From: Paenibacillus paeoniae
GTDB lineage: Bacteria > Bacillota > Bacilli > Paenibacillales > Paenibacillaceae
Assembly: GCF_003388735.1 (NCBI RefSeq)
Contig: NZ_QUBQ01000003.1
Coordinates: 248,001 to 312,000, forward strand
DNA: 64,000 nt
Reading direction: 5' to 3'
In this document: one piece after another, positions 41,172-50,222 of the stretch
Numbering within the stretch: position 1 is the stretch's first letter
How the letters are laid out: each line of letters starts with the position of its first letter
Translations under genes and position numbers: made by a program
Notes under the pieces: model-generated
The model's database searches: none
What the model was told of the DNA's origin: nothing
What the model saw: the letters and a program-made list of their open reading frames with translations, nothing else

Positions 41172-41417
41172 ATTGGACAGTGACAAGAACCAGTGTCATT
41201 GGGTGCTGCTCCAGTACCCAGACCATTAACTACCGCTCTGCGAGAGAAGCTTCCACTGGCCCTCTTCCTATGTCATCATATCAATCTCTTGGCGAATGGA
41301 CTCGGACCTCCAGTTCGGGATTAAAGTATTCGTTGGTACCTTAATGGCTGCTCTTGGGTGCAAGATGCATAGCCTTGCAAGTCGAAAAATTCGTGAGCCT
41401 TAGACGCAAGTTTCCAC
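41172..41417. other. intergenic stretch without a supported gene
   Basis: The region after the esterase shows small inverted repeats (TGACA/TGTCA near 41180-41200; GGGT/ACCC near 41200-41220). It also has two similar segments around TTCCACTGGCCCT and TTCCACTTGCCCT. An open frame of 62 codons overlapping the esterase end lacks a ribosome site. It could be a decayed insertion, but I cannot show that. Confidence 0.4.
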
Positions 41418-41445
41418 TTGCCCTTTTGCGGGGATGCTGTATAAT
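41418..41445 (+). promoter_or_regulatory. promoter of potABCD
   Basis: TTGCCC, 16 bp and a perfect TATAAT lie 24 bp before potA. Confidence 0.6.
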
Positions 41446-41468
41446 CACTATGATTTCTTTTATATAGG

Positions 41469-42605
41469 ATGAAGGGGCTGGTGGGATTGGAAGAGACGAT
41501 CATTCGTTTCGAACATGTGACTAAACAATACGATCATAACGACCCTGCGGTACTCAAGGATGTAAGCTTTGAGATTCAGCGGGGCAAATTTTATACACTG
41601 CTAGGGCCGTCAGGCTGCGGCAAGACAACGATCTTGCGCCTGATTGCCGGATTTACGGAGCCGTCGAAGGGCAATATTTATTTTAACGGCAAAGTGATTA
41701 ACCGTGTGCCGGCGAATGAGCGGCAAGTGAATACCGTGTTCCAGGACTATGCACTGTTCCCGCACCTCAATGTGTTCGAGAACGTGGCGTTTGGCCTGCG
41801 CATTAAAGGGCTCAAAAACGATGCGATCAAGGAAAAGGTGCTTGAAGCGCTGCGTTTCGTAAACTTGACCGGCTACGAAAACCGTGAGATTACGGAGATG
41901 TCCGGCGGCCAGCGTCAGCGCGTTGCGATTGCCCGCGCGATCGTGAATGAGCCGGAGATTCTGTTGCTGGACGAGCCGTTGTCCGCGCTTGATCTGAAGC
42001 TGAGAACGGAGATGCAGTACGAGCTGCGCGAGCTGCAGCGCCGTCTTGGCATTACATTTATCTTCGTCACGCATGACCAGGAAGAAGCGCTTGCGATGTC
42101 GGATGAAATCTTCGTCTTGAACGAAGGAACGATCCAGCAGTCAGGTACGCCGACCGATATTTATGACGAGCCGATTAACCGCTTCGTTGCCGATTTTATT
42201 GGCGAATCGAATATCGTTAAAGGCCGCATGCTGCGGGACTTCGAGGTGGAGATCGCGGGCCGCACGTTCGAGTGCGTCGACCAAGGACTTAACGAAGGAG
42301 AGACGATTGATATCGTAATCCGACCGGAGGATCTGGAGATTACTTCGCATGAGAGCGGCAAGCTTCAGGTGCGTGTAGACACACAGTTGTTCCGCGGTGT
42401 GCATTACGAGATTAGCTGTTATGATGACTCGGACAATGAATGGCTCGTTCATTCCACGCGCAAGGCGACAGTTGGCGAGCGAATCGGCCTGATGTTCGAG
42501 CCGGAAGCGATTCATGTCATGCGTCTGGGCGAGACGGAAGAGGAGTTCGACAAACGTCTGGAGTCATACGAGGAAAGCAGCGGTGGGGATAGCCATGGAA
42601 GCTAG
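41469..42605 (+). CDS. potA: spermidine/putrescine ABC transporter ATPase PotA
   Basis: This 378-residue ATPase powers polyamine import. The ABC domain has Walker [10 protein letters not shown], signature MSGGQRQR, Walker B LLLDEP and the switch His in FVTHDQEEA. The C-terminal TOBE-type regulatory domain covers about 240-365, with [12 protein letters not shown]. The gene order potABCD and the neighbours support polyamine specificity. The start may be ATG 41469 or TTG 41487, the latter nine bases after AAGGGG. It overlaps potB by 11 bases. Confidence 0.95.
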   Translation: MKGLVGLEETIIRFEHVTKQYDHNDPAVLKDVSFEIQRGKFYTLLGPSGCGKTTILRLIAGFTEPSKGNIYFNGKVINRVPANERQVNTVFQDYALFPHLNVFENVAFGLRIKGLKNDAIKEKVLEALRFVNLTGYENREITEMSGGQRQRVAIARAIVNEPEILLLDEPLSALDLKLRTEMQYELRELQRRLGITFIFVTHDQEEALAMSDEIFVLNEGTIQQSGTPTDIYDEPINRFVADFIGESNIVKGRMLRDFEVEIAGRTFECVDQGLNEGETIDIVIRPEDLEITSHESGKLQVRVDTQLFRGVHYEISCYDDSDNEWLVHSTRKATVGERIGLMFEPEAIHVMRLGETEEEFDKRLESYEESSGGDSHGS

Positions 42606-43413
42606 AGCCCGCAATCTGTACCTCGTTCCTTATGTGCTCTGGATTGTTCTGTTCGTTATCGCGCCGATCCTGCTGATCGCGTATTATTCCTTCTTCAATG
42701 TCGAGGGACAGTTCACGTTCGAGAACTATGCGAAGTTTTTTACGCCGGTTTATTTGCGCATGACGCTCAGCTCGTTTTGGTATGCTTTTCTGATTACCTT
42801 ATTTTCACTGCTGGTTGCATATCCGACGGCTTACTTGCTGACGAAAACGAAGCATAAGGCGCTATGGCTGTTGCTCATCATCTTGCCAAGCTGGATCAAT
42901 CTGCTGCTGAAAGCTTATGCTTTCATCGGTTTGTTCGGTACATACGGCTTCGTCAATACGATCCTGGAAGTGACAGGCATCGGCAAGAAGCAGATCCTGT
43001 TCACCGATTTCAGCTTCGTATTCGTGTCGGTCTATATCTTTATTCCGTTCATGATCTTGCCGGTCTACAATGCACTGGAGAAAATGAATCCGACGCTGAT
43101 CGACGCCGCGCGCGATTTGGGCGCTTCGCCCTGGATGACGTTCCGACGCGTTGTATTCCCACTGACGATTGACGGCGTTAAGGCGGGGTGCATGGCTGTA
43201 TTTATTCCGGCGCTGTCACTATTTATGATTACAAGATTGATTGCGGGCAACCGAGTCATTACGCTCGGCACAGCGATCGAGCAACATTTCCTTGTGACGC
43301 AGGACTGGGGCATGGGGGCAACCATTGCCGTGTTCCTCATTATCGCCATGGCGATTCTGATGCTGCTGACCGGGAATCGAAAGCGAGGGCTGATCGACAT
43401 TGTCAAAAGGTAA
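42595..43413 (+). CDS. potB: spermidine/putrescine ABC permease PotB
   Basis: This 272-residue permease has six helices and the EAA loop [20 protein letters not shown]. The start at ATG 42595 gives the normal N-terminus ([19 protein letters not shown]) and an 11-base overlap with potA. The polar segment LLAMNEG-like is absent, but [15 protein letters not shown] is typical of PotB. It works with PotC. Confidence 0.93.
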   Translation: MEARARNLYLVPYVLWIVLFVIAPILLIAYYSFFNVEGQFTFENYAKFFTPVYLRMTLSSFWYAFLITLFSLLVAYPTAYLLTKTKHKALWLLLIILPSWINLLLKAYAFIGLFGTYGFVNTILEVTGIGKKQILFTDFSFVFVSVYIFIPFMILPVYNALEKMNPTLIDAARDLGASPWMTFRRVVFPLTIDGVKAGCMAVFIPALSLFMITRLIAGNRVITLGTAIEQHFLVTQDWGMGATIAVFLIIAMAILMLLTGNRKRGLIDIVKR

Positions 43414-44206
43414 ATGGCGCTTGTCCAATCTGTACCTGATCGCTGTGTTCGTCATCCTGTACGCGCCGATCTTCTATCTGATGTTCTATTCCTTTAACAG
43501 CGGCGGGGCCATGAGGAATTTCGAAGGCTTCACGCTGGAGTACTACGGCGAAGTGTTTCAGGATACAAGGTTGTTAATTATTGTATTGAATACATTCATC
43601 ATCGCTCTGCTGTCTGCGGCGATCTCGACGATTATCGGGGTTATGGGCGCAATTGCGATCCACTATATTCGCAGCAATCGTCCGAAGGGTACGCTATTGA
43701 CGCTGAACAACGTCTTGATCGTTAGTCCTGACGTCATTATCGGGGCGTCGTTCCTGATTCTGTTCACGATTGCGGGCGTTCAGCTTGGCTTTGTCTCGGT
43801 GCTGTTGTCCCATATCGCGTTCAGCATTCCGATCGTCGTCATTATGGTGCTGCCGAAGCTGCAAGAGATGGGCGGCTCGCTGCTGGATGCTGCGCGCGAT
43901 CTCGGCGCAAGCTCCTGGCAGGTGCTGACGAAGGTCATTCTGCCTTACATTAAACCCGGTATTTTTGCCGGATTCTTTATGGCGTTAACGTATTCGTTGG
44001 ATGACTTCGCGGTCACATTCTTCGTAACGGGCAACGGCTTCTCGACGCTGTCGGTTGAGATCTACTCGCGGGCGCGGCAAGGCGTGTCGCTATCGATCAA
44101 TGCCTTGTCCACACTCATCTTCCTGTTCACGGTGCTGCTGGTTATCGGTTACTACTTTATTAACCGCCGCAACAGTCGTCCGACAGGGAAGGAGGTACGT
44201 ACATGA
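43400..44206 (+). CDS. potC: spermidine/putrescine ABC permease PotC
   Basis: This 268-residue partner permease has six helices and the EAA loop [20 protein letters not shown]. The segment NNVLIVSPDVIIGASFL is typical of PotC. It starts at TTG 43400, inside the 3' end of potB, and ends overlapping potD as ATGA, so the whole operon is coupled. The very short basic tail (NRRNSRPTGKEV) is normal. Confidence 0.93.
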   Translation: MSKGKWRLSNLYLIAVFVILYAPIFYLMFYSFNSGGAMRNFEGFTLEYYGEVFQDTRLLIIVLNTFIIALLSAAISTIIGVMGAIAIHYIRSNRPKGTLLTLNNVLIVSPDVIIGASFLILFTIAGVQLGFVSVLLSHIAFSIPIVVIMVLPKLQEMGGSLLDAARDLGASSWQVLTKVILPYIKPGIFAGFFMALTYSLDDFAVTFFVTGNGFSTLSVEIYSRARQGVSLSINALSTLIFLFTVLLVIGYYFINRRNSRPTGKEVRT

Positions 44207-45276
44207 CCCAGCTAGTCCGCATGTTTCTGCTTGTGTTTATCGTCGCATTCGGCTTAATGTACTTGACATCGTACCTGAACTCCAGTGCTGGCTACTCCGG
44301 AGGCAATACGCTGACGGTCTACAACTGGGGCGATTATATCGATCCTGAGCTGATCGCACAATTTGAGGAAGAGACGGGCATTAAGGTTATTTATCAAACG
44401 TTCGATTCCAACGAAGCGATGATGACGAAGATTAAGCAGGGCGGCACGACTTTCGATGTGGCGATTCCATCCGAATATGCCATCAGCAAGATGAAGGAAG
44501 ACGACTTGCTCTTGAAGCTTGATCATTCGAAGCTGCCTAACTTGGAGCATATCGACTCCCGCTTCATGCATTTGTCCTTTGATCCCGAAAATGCTTATTC
44601 TGTGCCTTACTTCTGGGGAACTGTTGGCATCGTCTTCAACCCTGATCTGGTTGGCGATCTGACCTTCGACAGCTGGGATGATCTGTGGGACGAGAGCTTG
44701 CGCAACAATGTCTTCTTGCTCGACGGCGCGCGCGAAGTGATCGGTATGGGACTGAACAGCCTCGGCTATTCGTTAAATGATACGAACGAGGAGCATCTGC
44801 AAGAAGCGCTTGCGAAGCTGTCCAAGCTGACGCCGAACGTGAAGGCGATCGTGGGTGACGAGATCAAGATGCTGATGGCGAACGAAGAAGCGGCAGTTGG
44901 ACTCGTATGGTCCGGGGATGCCTCGGAAATTATGGACGAGAATGAAGCACTCGACTATATTGTGCCGGAAGAGGGCTCCAACCTGTGGTTCGACAATATG
45001 GTCATTCCGAAGACGGCCCGCAATCTAGATGGAGCGCATCAGTTCATCAACTTTATGCTGAACCCCGAGGTTGCAGCGCAGAATACCGAATATGTCGGTT
45101 ATTCCACACCGAACAAGGACGCGCTTGCTATACTGCCCGAAGACATTTCCGGCGATGAGCGCTTCTATCCCGACGAGGAGCTGACGGAGCGGCTTGAAGT
45201 GTATGATAATCTTGGACCTCGCATGCTGTCGCATTACAATGAGTTATTCCTGGAATTCAAGATGCACCGGAAGTAA
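44203..45276 (+). CDS. potD: spermidine/putrescine-binding protein PotD
   Basis: This 357-residue polyamine-binding protein has the motifs LTVYNWGDYIDPELI, DVAIPSEYAISKM, SVPYFWGTVGI and a Trp/Asp-rich binding region (VGLVWSGDASEI). These match PotD, including residues that contact the polyamine amines. The N-terminal hydrophobic segment (FLLVFIVAFGLMYLTSYL) is not followed by a lipobox Cys, unlike Bacillus PotD, so it is probably held by an uncleaved membrane anchor. The ATGA overlap with potC and the terminator after it close the operon. Confidence 0.93.
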   Translation: MTQLVRMFLLVFIVAFGLMYLTSYLNSSAGYSGGNTLTVYNWGDYIDPELIAQFEEETGIKVIYQTFDSNEAMMTKIKQGGTTFDVAIPSEYAISKMKEDDLLLKLDHSKLPNLEHIDSRFMHLSFDPENAYSVPYFWGTVGIVFNPDLVGDLTFDSWDDLWDESLRNNVFLLDGAREVIGMGLNSLGYSLNDTNEEHLQEALAKLSKLTPNVKAIVGDEIKMLMANEEAAVGLVWSGDASEIMDENEALDYIVPEEGSNLWFDNMVIPKTARNLDGAHQFINFMLNPEVAAQNTEYVGYSTPNKDALAILPEDISGDERFYPDEELTERLEVYDNLGPRMLSHYNELFLEFKMHRK

Positions 45277-45322
45277 GAGATGAACGAGCAACATAGCTTT
45301 AAATCCTATCTGGTAACCATCC

Positions 45323-45359
45323 AAGAAAGCCGACGTTTACGTGAAACGTCGGCTTTCTT
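45323..45359 (+). terminator. terminator of potABCD
   Basis: AAGAAAGCCGACGTTT pairs perfectly with AAACGTCGGCTTTCTT around a five-base loop. Confidence 0.9.
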
Positions 45360-45469
45360 GCGTCCTGACAGTGGCGTCCGCCCAGATAAGGGAAGAAGAA
45401 ACGCAGGGCTGCATACGAATACCCCATCCTAAGATGCAAGGGTACTCAGCCTTTAGACCGATTTCTAGC

Positions 45470-45487
45470 GTAACAATGTTATGTTAC
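45470..45487. promoter_or_regulatory. palindromic operator before yhbD
   Basis: GTAACA, 6 bp and TGTTAC form a perfect palindrome 28 bp before the yhbD start. It is a candidate site for autoregulation by YhbD. Confidence 0.5.
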
Positions 45488-45515
45488 ACTAACTTCAGTT
45501 ACAGGAGGTGAATCC

Positions 45516-46139
45516 ATGGATATCGAGCTCATATCCAAGAAAGAACTGCTGGAGGCAACAGGCATCTCTTACGGCCAGTTATACCGTTGGAAGCGGAAGC
45601 AGTTAATTCCGGAGGAGTGGTTCATACGAAAGTCGGCATATACGGGACAAGAAACGTTTTTTCCAAGGGCGTTAATGTTGGCGAGAATCGATAAAATCGT
45701 CAACATGAAGGATGATCTGTCGTTGGACGAATTGGCAGATAGACTGACAGGCCAGCAGGCAGGAATTGAAATGCGGAAAAGGGAATTTGCAGCACTACAG
45801 CTTGTTTCGGAAATGGTGATGAAGCGATGGGGAGATTGGGATAACGAGGAGTGCATGTTTGGCTTTCAAGACATGCTTTATCTATATACGGTCGATGCTT
45901 TACTCAAGGCGGGCGAGATAAGCATGGAGGAAGGGGACACGCTAATGAGCGTATTGCGCAACCACTATGTTTCCTTCAAGGGCATGCCATGCGAGTTGGT
46001 GCTCATTAGAAGACAGGGTGTGGCTTCCTTTGCACTCGTATCCGCTTCTGCGGAGTTGTATTTCGACAGCGCTGTGAAAGTAGCTACACGGGTAGTGATG
46101 GCTGATCAAATCGAGAAGCTGAAGGAATATTTGGCATAA
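45516..46139 (+). CDS. yhbD: YhbD-like MerR-type protein (DUF4004)
   Basis: This 207-residue protein begins with a MerR-like helix-turn-helix (LISKKELLEATGISYGQLYRWKRKQLIP) cut here into LEATGISYGQLYRWKR, followed by a helical region (LSLDELADRLTGQQ) and a C-terminal alpha/beta domain. It matches B. subtilis YhbD, encoded just before bactofilin genes yhbE/yhbF. The same order holds here, with eight bases to the next start. It probably regulates the operon (inference). AGGAGGTG precedes the ATG. Confidence 0.82.
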   Translation: MDIELISKKELLEATGISYGQLYRWKRKQLIPEEWFIRKSAYTGQETFFPRALMLARIDKIVNMKDDLSLDELADRLTGQQAGIEMRKREFAALQLVSEMVMKRWGDWDNEECMFGFQDMLYLYTVDALLKAGEISMEEGDTLMSVLRNHYVSFKGMPCELVLIRRQGVASFALVSASAELYFDSAVKVATRVVMADQIEKLKEYLA

Positions 46140-46153
46140 AGGAAGGAGTGTTG

Positions 46154-46867
46154 ATGATGAGACAGGAGCAACAGTCTTGGCCCGGAGGATTGCCGAATCT
46201 CAGGATGAACGGTGTTATTCGGGCAGCTGGAGGATTTTACGATAACGTGCTTGTAGATGGAGTCGGACGTGTGTCGGGAGATGTACATGCTGCGACTGCT
46301 GCACGAGTGAACGGTGTTCTAACCGTTGAAGGCAGCATGGAGACGCCTGAATTAAAAGCCGATGGCAAGCTTTCGATAGAGGGCGCTCTTAAGAGCGGGA
46401 TCCTACACGGCAACGGAATTGTGAAGACTGGCAGTCACGTTACGGCGGATTCTGTCAAACTGAGCGGTATTCTTAAAGCAGGCGGCAACGTGGAAGCGGA
46501 GCTGCTTCATCTTAACGGTGCAATAACGGTCCAAGGGCTGCTTAACGCTGGTGAAATTGAACTCGGACTCTCCCATGTGGAGAGCAGGGCCCACGAGATT
46601 GGCGGGGAAACGATCCGCGTCCGTCGTATTAGCAGCAATAGCTGGAAGTGGCTTTGGAAGTGGGCTATTCCAGGAAGTGAGACAAGGCTAGTCGCAGGAG
46701 TGATCGAAGGTGATGACATCCAATTGGAGTATACGCATGCGGATATTGTTAGGGGACAACGGGTGACCATCGGGAAAGGATGTAAGATCGGCCGCGTAGA
46801 GTATCGAGAACAGTTGACGAGACATCCCGGCTCCGAGATTGGGAAGGAGGAGAGAATATATGGCTGA
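46154..46867 (+). CDS. bacE: bactofilin-like protein, YhbE/BacE type
   Basis: This polymer-forming protein of about 237 residues has the bactofilin beta-helix pattern: short Gly/Val/Asp-rich turns such as VDGVGRVSGDVHA, GVLTVEGSMETPELKADGKL and HVTADSVKLSGILKAGGNVEA, quoted in part. A second block carries basic RVRRISSNSWKWLWKW and the tail AGVIEGDDIQLEYTHADIVRG. B. subtilis BacE/BacF act in flagellar assembly. Starts at 46154 or 46157 both fit AAGGAG. It overlaps bacF by eight bases. Confidence 0.85.
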   Translation: MMRQEQQSWPGGLPNLRMNGVIRAAGGFYDNVLVDGVGRVSGDVHAATAARVNGVLTVEGSMETPELKADGKLSIEGALKSGILHGNGIVKTGSHVTADSVKLSGILKAGGNVEAELLHLNGAITVQGLLNAGEIELGLSHVESRAHEIGGETIRVRRISSNSWKWLWKWAIPGSETRLVAGVIEGDDIQLEYTHADIVRGQRVTIGKGCKIGRVEYREQLTRHPGSEIGKEERIYG

Positions 46868-47525
46868 GAAGCTGCGAGATATGAGATTGATCGGCGATAC
46901 GGAGTCGCTGGGAGGCCGATTCAGACGAGTCCGGATTACCGGCGATGCGATATTGGCGGGCGATGTGGAATGCGAAGGGTATGATTTGACAGGGACATCG
47001 CATATTAAAGGGAGTCTGACTTCCGCATATGTAAAGTTTACGGGGGAAGTATCGGTAGACGGTCCCATGAGTAGCAAAAGCTTGCGAGGGACGGGGGAGC
47101 TGCGGATTGGACGGCATTTCCGAGGGGATCAGGTTCGGATATCGGGTCATCTGTCCGCACCCGGAACAATCGAAGCCGAGAAGTTTGAGCTGCGAGGAGC
47201 CGTAACGGGCGGAAGCATTAATGCTGGTCAAACGCTGATCAAGCTATATGGCCCATCTGCAGCCAATGAAATTGTAGGCGGTTTGGTCACGGTTCGCAGA
47301 AGCAGAGGCGCGCGGATTAAGGAGCTGTTCCAGCAGCATTCCGTTACAGAGCTGCGGGCAGGTCTAATTGAAGGCGATCGCCTTGATCTGGAGCATACAA
47401 TCGCGGATGTCGTCCGCGGCAATACCGTGCGGATCGGTCCGGGCTGTGTCATTGGCCGGGTGGAATATCGCGACACATACGAGAAGAGCGGTAACGCCAA
47501 GGCAGAGTCGGAGTACCGCGTGTAA
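46860..47525 (+). CDS. bacF: bactofilin-like protein, YhbF/BacF type
   Basis: This is the second bactofilin-like protein, 221 residues, homologous along its length to the previous gene. The shared C-terminal block reads AGLIEGDRLDLEHTIADVVRG and the tail RIGPGCVIGRVEYRD. The N-terminal beta-helix has RVRITGDAILAGDVEC and GTSHIKGSLTSA. AAGGAGG precedes ATG 46860, within the end of bacE. The pair probably forms mixed filaments at the membrane. An MFS gene follows after 57 bases and may belong to the same transcript. Confidence 0.85.
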   Translation: MAEKLRDMRLIGDTESLGGRFRRVRITGDAILAGDVECEGYDLTGTSHIKGSLTSAYVKFTGEVSVDGPMSSKSLRGTGELRIGRHFRGDQVRISGHLSAPGTIEAEKFELRGAVTGGSINAGQTLIKLYGPSAANEIVGGLVTVRRSRGARIKELFQQHSVTELRAGLIEGDRLDLEHTIADVVRGNTVRIGPGCVIGRVEYRDTYEKSGNAKAESEYRV

Positions 47526-47582
47526 GTCATGAGGCTCGCAAAGAGTCGGATAGTTGATTATAGAGGAGAGGTCGCATAACTT

Positions 47583-49130
47583 ATGTCGACATTACAAAAG
47601 AAGAATCGTCTGGGCATCGTCATTGCCGGATTACTGCTCGCAATATTGATGGCATCGATGGACAACACGATTGTCGCAACCGCAATGGGCAACATTGTGG
47701 GAGAATTGGGCGGACTCGACAAGTTTGTATGGGTGACCTCTGCTTACATGGTTGCGGAAATGGCTGGCATGCCGATATTCGGCAAGCTGTCCGATATGTA
47801 CGGCAGGAAACGTTTCTTCATATTTGGGCTGATCGTCTTTATGATCGGATCGGCATTATGCGGAACAGCGTCTACGATTACGGAGCTGGCTCTATTCAGG
47901 GCCATTCAAGGCATCGGAGCTGGAGCGCTTATCCCGACATCGTTCACCATTATGTTTGATGCCGTGCCGCTGGAGTCCCGAGGCAAGCTAGGCGGTTTGT
48001 TTGGCGCCGTATTTGGCATGTCCAGCATATTTGGCCCACTGCTTGGCGCGTACATTACGGACCATATTGCATGGCAATGGGTGTTTTATATTAACTTGCC
48101 GCTCGGGGTTATTGCTCTCTGTATGATCGCTTTCTTTTACAAGGAGTCGCATGACCGGTCCAAGCAGCCGATTGACTGGCTGGGAGCCGCCACGTTGATC
48201 GGGGCAGTCGTTGGCTTGATGCTGGGCCTTGAGCTAGGCGGCAAGACGTTCCCTTGGGGATCATGGGAAATTATCGGGATGTTCGCGGCTAGCGCCATCC
48301 TGCTGGCCATCTTCCTGTACGTGGAGACAAAGGCGAAGGAGCCGATTATTACGTACGGCCTGTTCAAAAATCGGGTATATGCAACCAGTATTTTGACTTC
48401 GTTCTTTAGCGGTGCTGCGTTTATTGTCGCATCGGTATATATTCCGATTTTCATCCAAGGCGTGCTTGGCGGAACGGCGACAAATTCAGGATTGGTGCTG
48501 CTGCCCATGATGGTGGGCTCTGTCGTAACGGCTTCGTTAGGCGGCTTCTTAATGACTAAGATGCCTTACCGCAATATTATGGTGTCTACGTTGATCCTGC
48601 TGGTCGCAGGTACGCTGCTCGTGACGACCTTGTCACCGGACTCCAGCCGTCTTCAAGTCACCCTGTTTATGATTTTGATCGGTCTTGGCATCGGCGCATC
48701 GTTCTCTGTGCTAAGCAATGCCGCTATTCATGGCATATCGACGCGTCAGCGAGGAACGGCCAGCTCAACGCTAACATTTATCCGGTCGCTCGGCATGACG
48801 GTCGGCATTACGCTGTTCGGCATTGTTCAAAGCAACGCGTTTACGAATAAGTTGGCCGATGCATTCGCTGCCAGCGGGGGGCCGGGCGGAGGGGATATGG
48901 CCTTCGGAGATCCGCGCGAGTTGTTGAAGCCCGAGACACGAGCAAGCTTCCCCGCAGAGGTGTTGGATGTGATCACGTCGGCATTGTCATCATCCATTAC
49001 TCTCATATTTGCGCTTGCTGCCATTCCGGCGGCACTTGCACTATTCGTGGCATTTTTTATGGGCAGAAGCAAGCTTGATCTGTCCGCAATCGCCGAGGGT
49101 GAAGAGGGGGAGCATGTCTCTCATCCTTAG
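47583..49130 (+). CDS. MFS multidrug exporter, DHA2 (EmrB/QacA) type
   Basis: This 515-residue exporter has 14 predicted helices. The DHA2 signatures are MDNTIVATAMGNIVGELGG at helix 1, cut here as LDxTIV-type, and GKLSDMYGRKR (motif A). Motif C lies in LGAYITDHIAWQWVFYINLP. Such pumps expel cationic drugs or metabolites by proton antiport. The loop before the last helices is Gly-rich (SGGPGGGDMAFG). No regulator is adjacent; bacF precedes it by 57 bases. The substrate is unknown. Confidence 0.9.
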   Translation: MSTLQKKNRLGIVIAGLLLAILMASMDNTIVATAMGNIVGELGGLDKFVWVTSAYMVAEMAGMPIFGKLSDMYGRKRFFIFGLIVFMIGSALCGTASTITELALFRAIQGIGAGALIPTSFTIMFDAVPLESRGKLGGLFGAVFGMSSIFGPLLGAYITDHIAWQWVFYINLPLGVIALCMIAFFYKESHDRSKQPIDWLGAATLIGAVVGLMLGLELGGKTFPWGSWEIIGMFAASAILLAIFLYVETKAKEPIITYGLFKNRVYATSILTSFFSGAAFIVASVYIPIFIQGVLGGTATNSGLVLLPMMVGSVVTASLGGFLMTKMPYRNIMVSTLILLVAGTLLVTTLSPDSSRLQVTLFMILIGLGIGASFSVLSNAAIHGISTRQRGTASSTLTFIRSLGMTVGITLFGIVQSNAFTNKLADAFAASGGPGGGDMAFGDPRELLKPETRASFPAEVLDVITSALSSSITLIFALAAIPAALALFVAFFMGRSKLDLSAIAEGEEGEHVSHP

Positions 49131-49193
49131 CTTCATTAATGATGAAGGACGTCAAATAACAACCTAAGACCAACCGATCCGACTAATGCTGAA

Positions 49194-49226
49194 CCGAAGC
49201 TGTGCATGCTGCATAGCTTCGGTTTT
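49194..49226 (+). terminator. terminator of the MFS gene
   Basis: CCGAAGCT pairs with AGCTTCGG around 13 bases, followed by a T-rich tract. Confidence 0.85.
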
Positions 49227-49304
49227 CATTTTTTTTATAAAAAAATATTCTGAAAAATGAAAACGTTTTTCGAATACGCTTCCAATGCAGTCTTATCAAC
49301 GGAT

Positions 49305-49360
49305 GCCGCCGATTCACGAACAGGGCTGTAATCCCTGAATAGAGTGGGGGCACTAGGCGG
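49305..49360 (+). promoter_or_regulatory. possible structured leader of the HAD gene
   Basis: GCCGCC (49305-49310) can pair with GGCGG (49356-49360) and encloses CAGGG/CCCTG (49321-49325 with 49333-49337) flanked by TTCA/TGAA. It matches no riboswitch core that I know. Confidence 0.3.
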
Positions 49361-49441
49361 ATTGCCTTGACGGGGCTGTTTTTGTCGTGTTACGGTTTTG
49401 TTAACATAACTAACGCGAGATGATGAGGGAGGAGCAACTAT

Positions 49442-50107
49442 ATGATAAAAGCAATGATCTTTGATTTTGACGGTACAATTATTGACACAGAGACGCCTTG
49501 GTTCTACGCATTCCGTGATGCATACAAGGAGCATGGTGTTGAATTGACGTCAGAACAATATTCACAGTGCGTGGGCACGCATAATCATACCTTTAACCCT
49601 TATAAGTATTTGATAACGGAGCTGGGCTTGCCTGTCGATGAAGAGAAACTCCGCAGCAAGATTCATGCTGATCATACCGCTTTGATGGAGAAGGAAGTGG
49701 TGCGTGAGGGCATCCTTGACTATTTGAAGCTGGCCAAGGAGGCGGGATTGCGAATCGGTCTGGCTACAAGCTCTGATAGAAGCTGGATTGACCGTCATCT
49801 GGAGGCGCTTGGGATCGGTCATTACTTTGAGGTCATCTGCACGTCGGACGATGTGAGCCAAGTGAAGCCTGATCCGGAGCTGTATGTGAAGGCTATGGAG
49901 AAGCTTGGCGTGAAGCCTCATGAAGCGATTGCTATTGAGGATTCGCCGAATGGGGCAAGAGCGGCTGCAGCGGCAGGCATGTCCTGTGTAATTGTGCCTA
50001 ACTCGCTTACGAAGCTGCTTTCATTCGATCAGGAGCCTGGTTATATTCATGCTGAATCGCTGGCAAAGGTAGACTTTGCTGAGCTTGTATCGCGAAACTA
50101 CGAATAA
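49442..50107 (+). CDS. HAD-family phosphatase (beta-phosphoglucomutase-like)
   Basis: This 221-residue HAD phosphatase has motif I IFDFDGTIID (Asp8 and Asp10), a helical cap (about 15-85), motif II LATSS, motif III KPDPELY and motif IV IEDSPNG. The cap and length place it with YhcW and beta-PGM-like sugar-phosphate phosphatases. It lies 115 bases before mtlD on the same strand. Since some bacteria fuse a HAD phosphatase to mannitol-1-phosphate dehydrogenase, mannitol-1-phosphate is a reasonable substrate (inference). GGGAGGAGC precedes the ATG. Confidence 0.88.
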   Translation: MIKAMIFDFDGTIIDTETPWFYAFRDAYKEHGVELTSEQYSQCVGTHNHTFNPYKYLITELGLPVDEEKLRSKIHADHTALMEKEVVREGILDYLKLAKEAGLRIGLATSSDRSWIDRHLEALGIGHYFEVICTSDDVSQVKPDPELYVKAMEKLGVKPHEAIAIEDSPNGARAAAAAGMSCVIVPNSLTKLLSFDQEPGYIHAESLAKVDFAELVSRNYE

Positions 50108-50222
50108 TTGAAGGCGAAGGAGAGGCAAATGATCCTCTTCGGTCGTCGTCTATCTCATTTAGTCAGAATATTCAGTTAATAATTGCGCAAAAGGAGAGAT
50201 TTTCGATAAGGGGGAACAGACG

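Noticed and set aside
41156..41344. Short ORF after the esterase as a gene or transposase remnant
   Set aside because: It overlaps the esterase end, has no ribosome site and shows no transposase motif or terminal inverted repeats.
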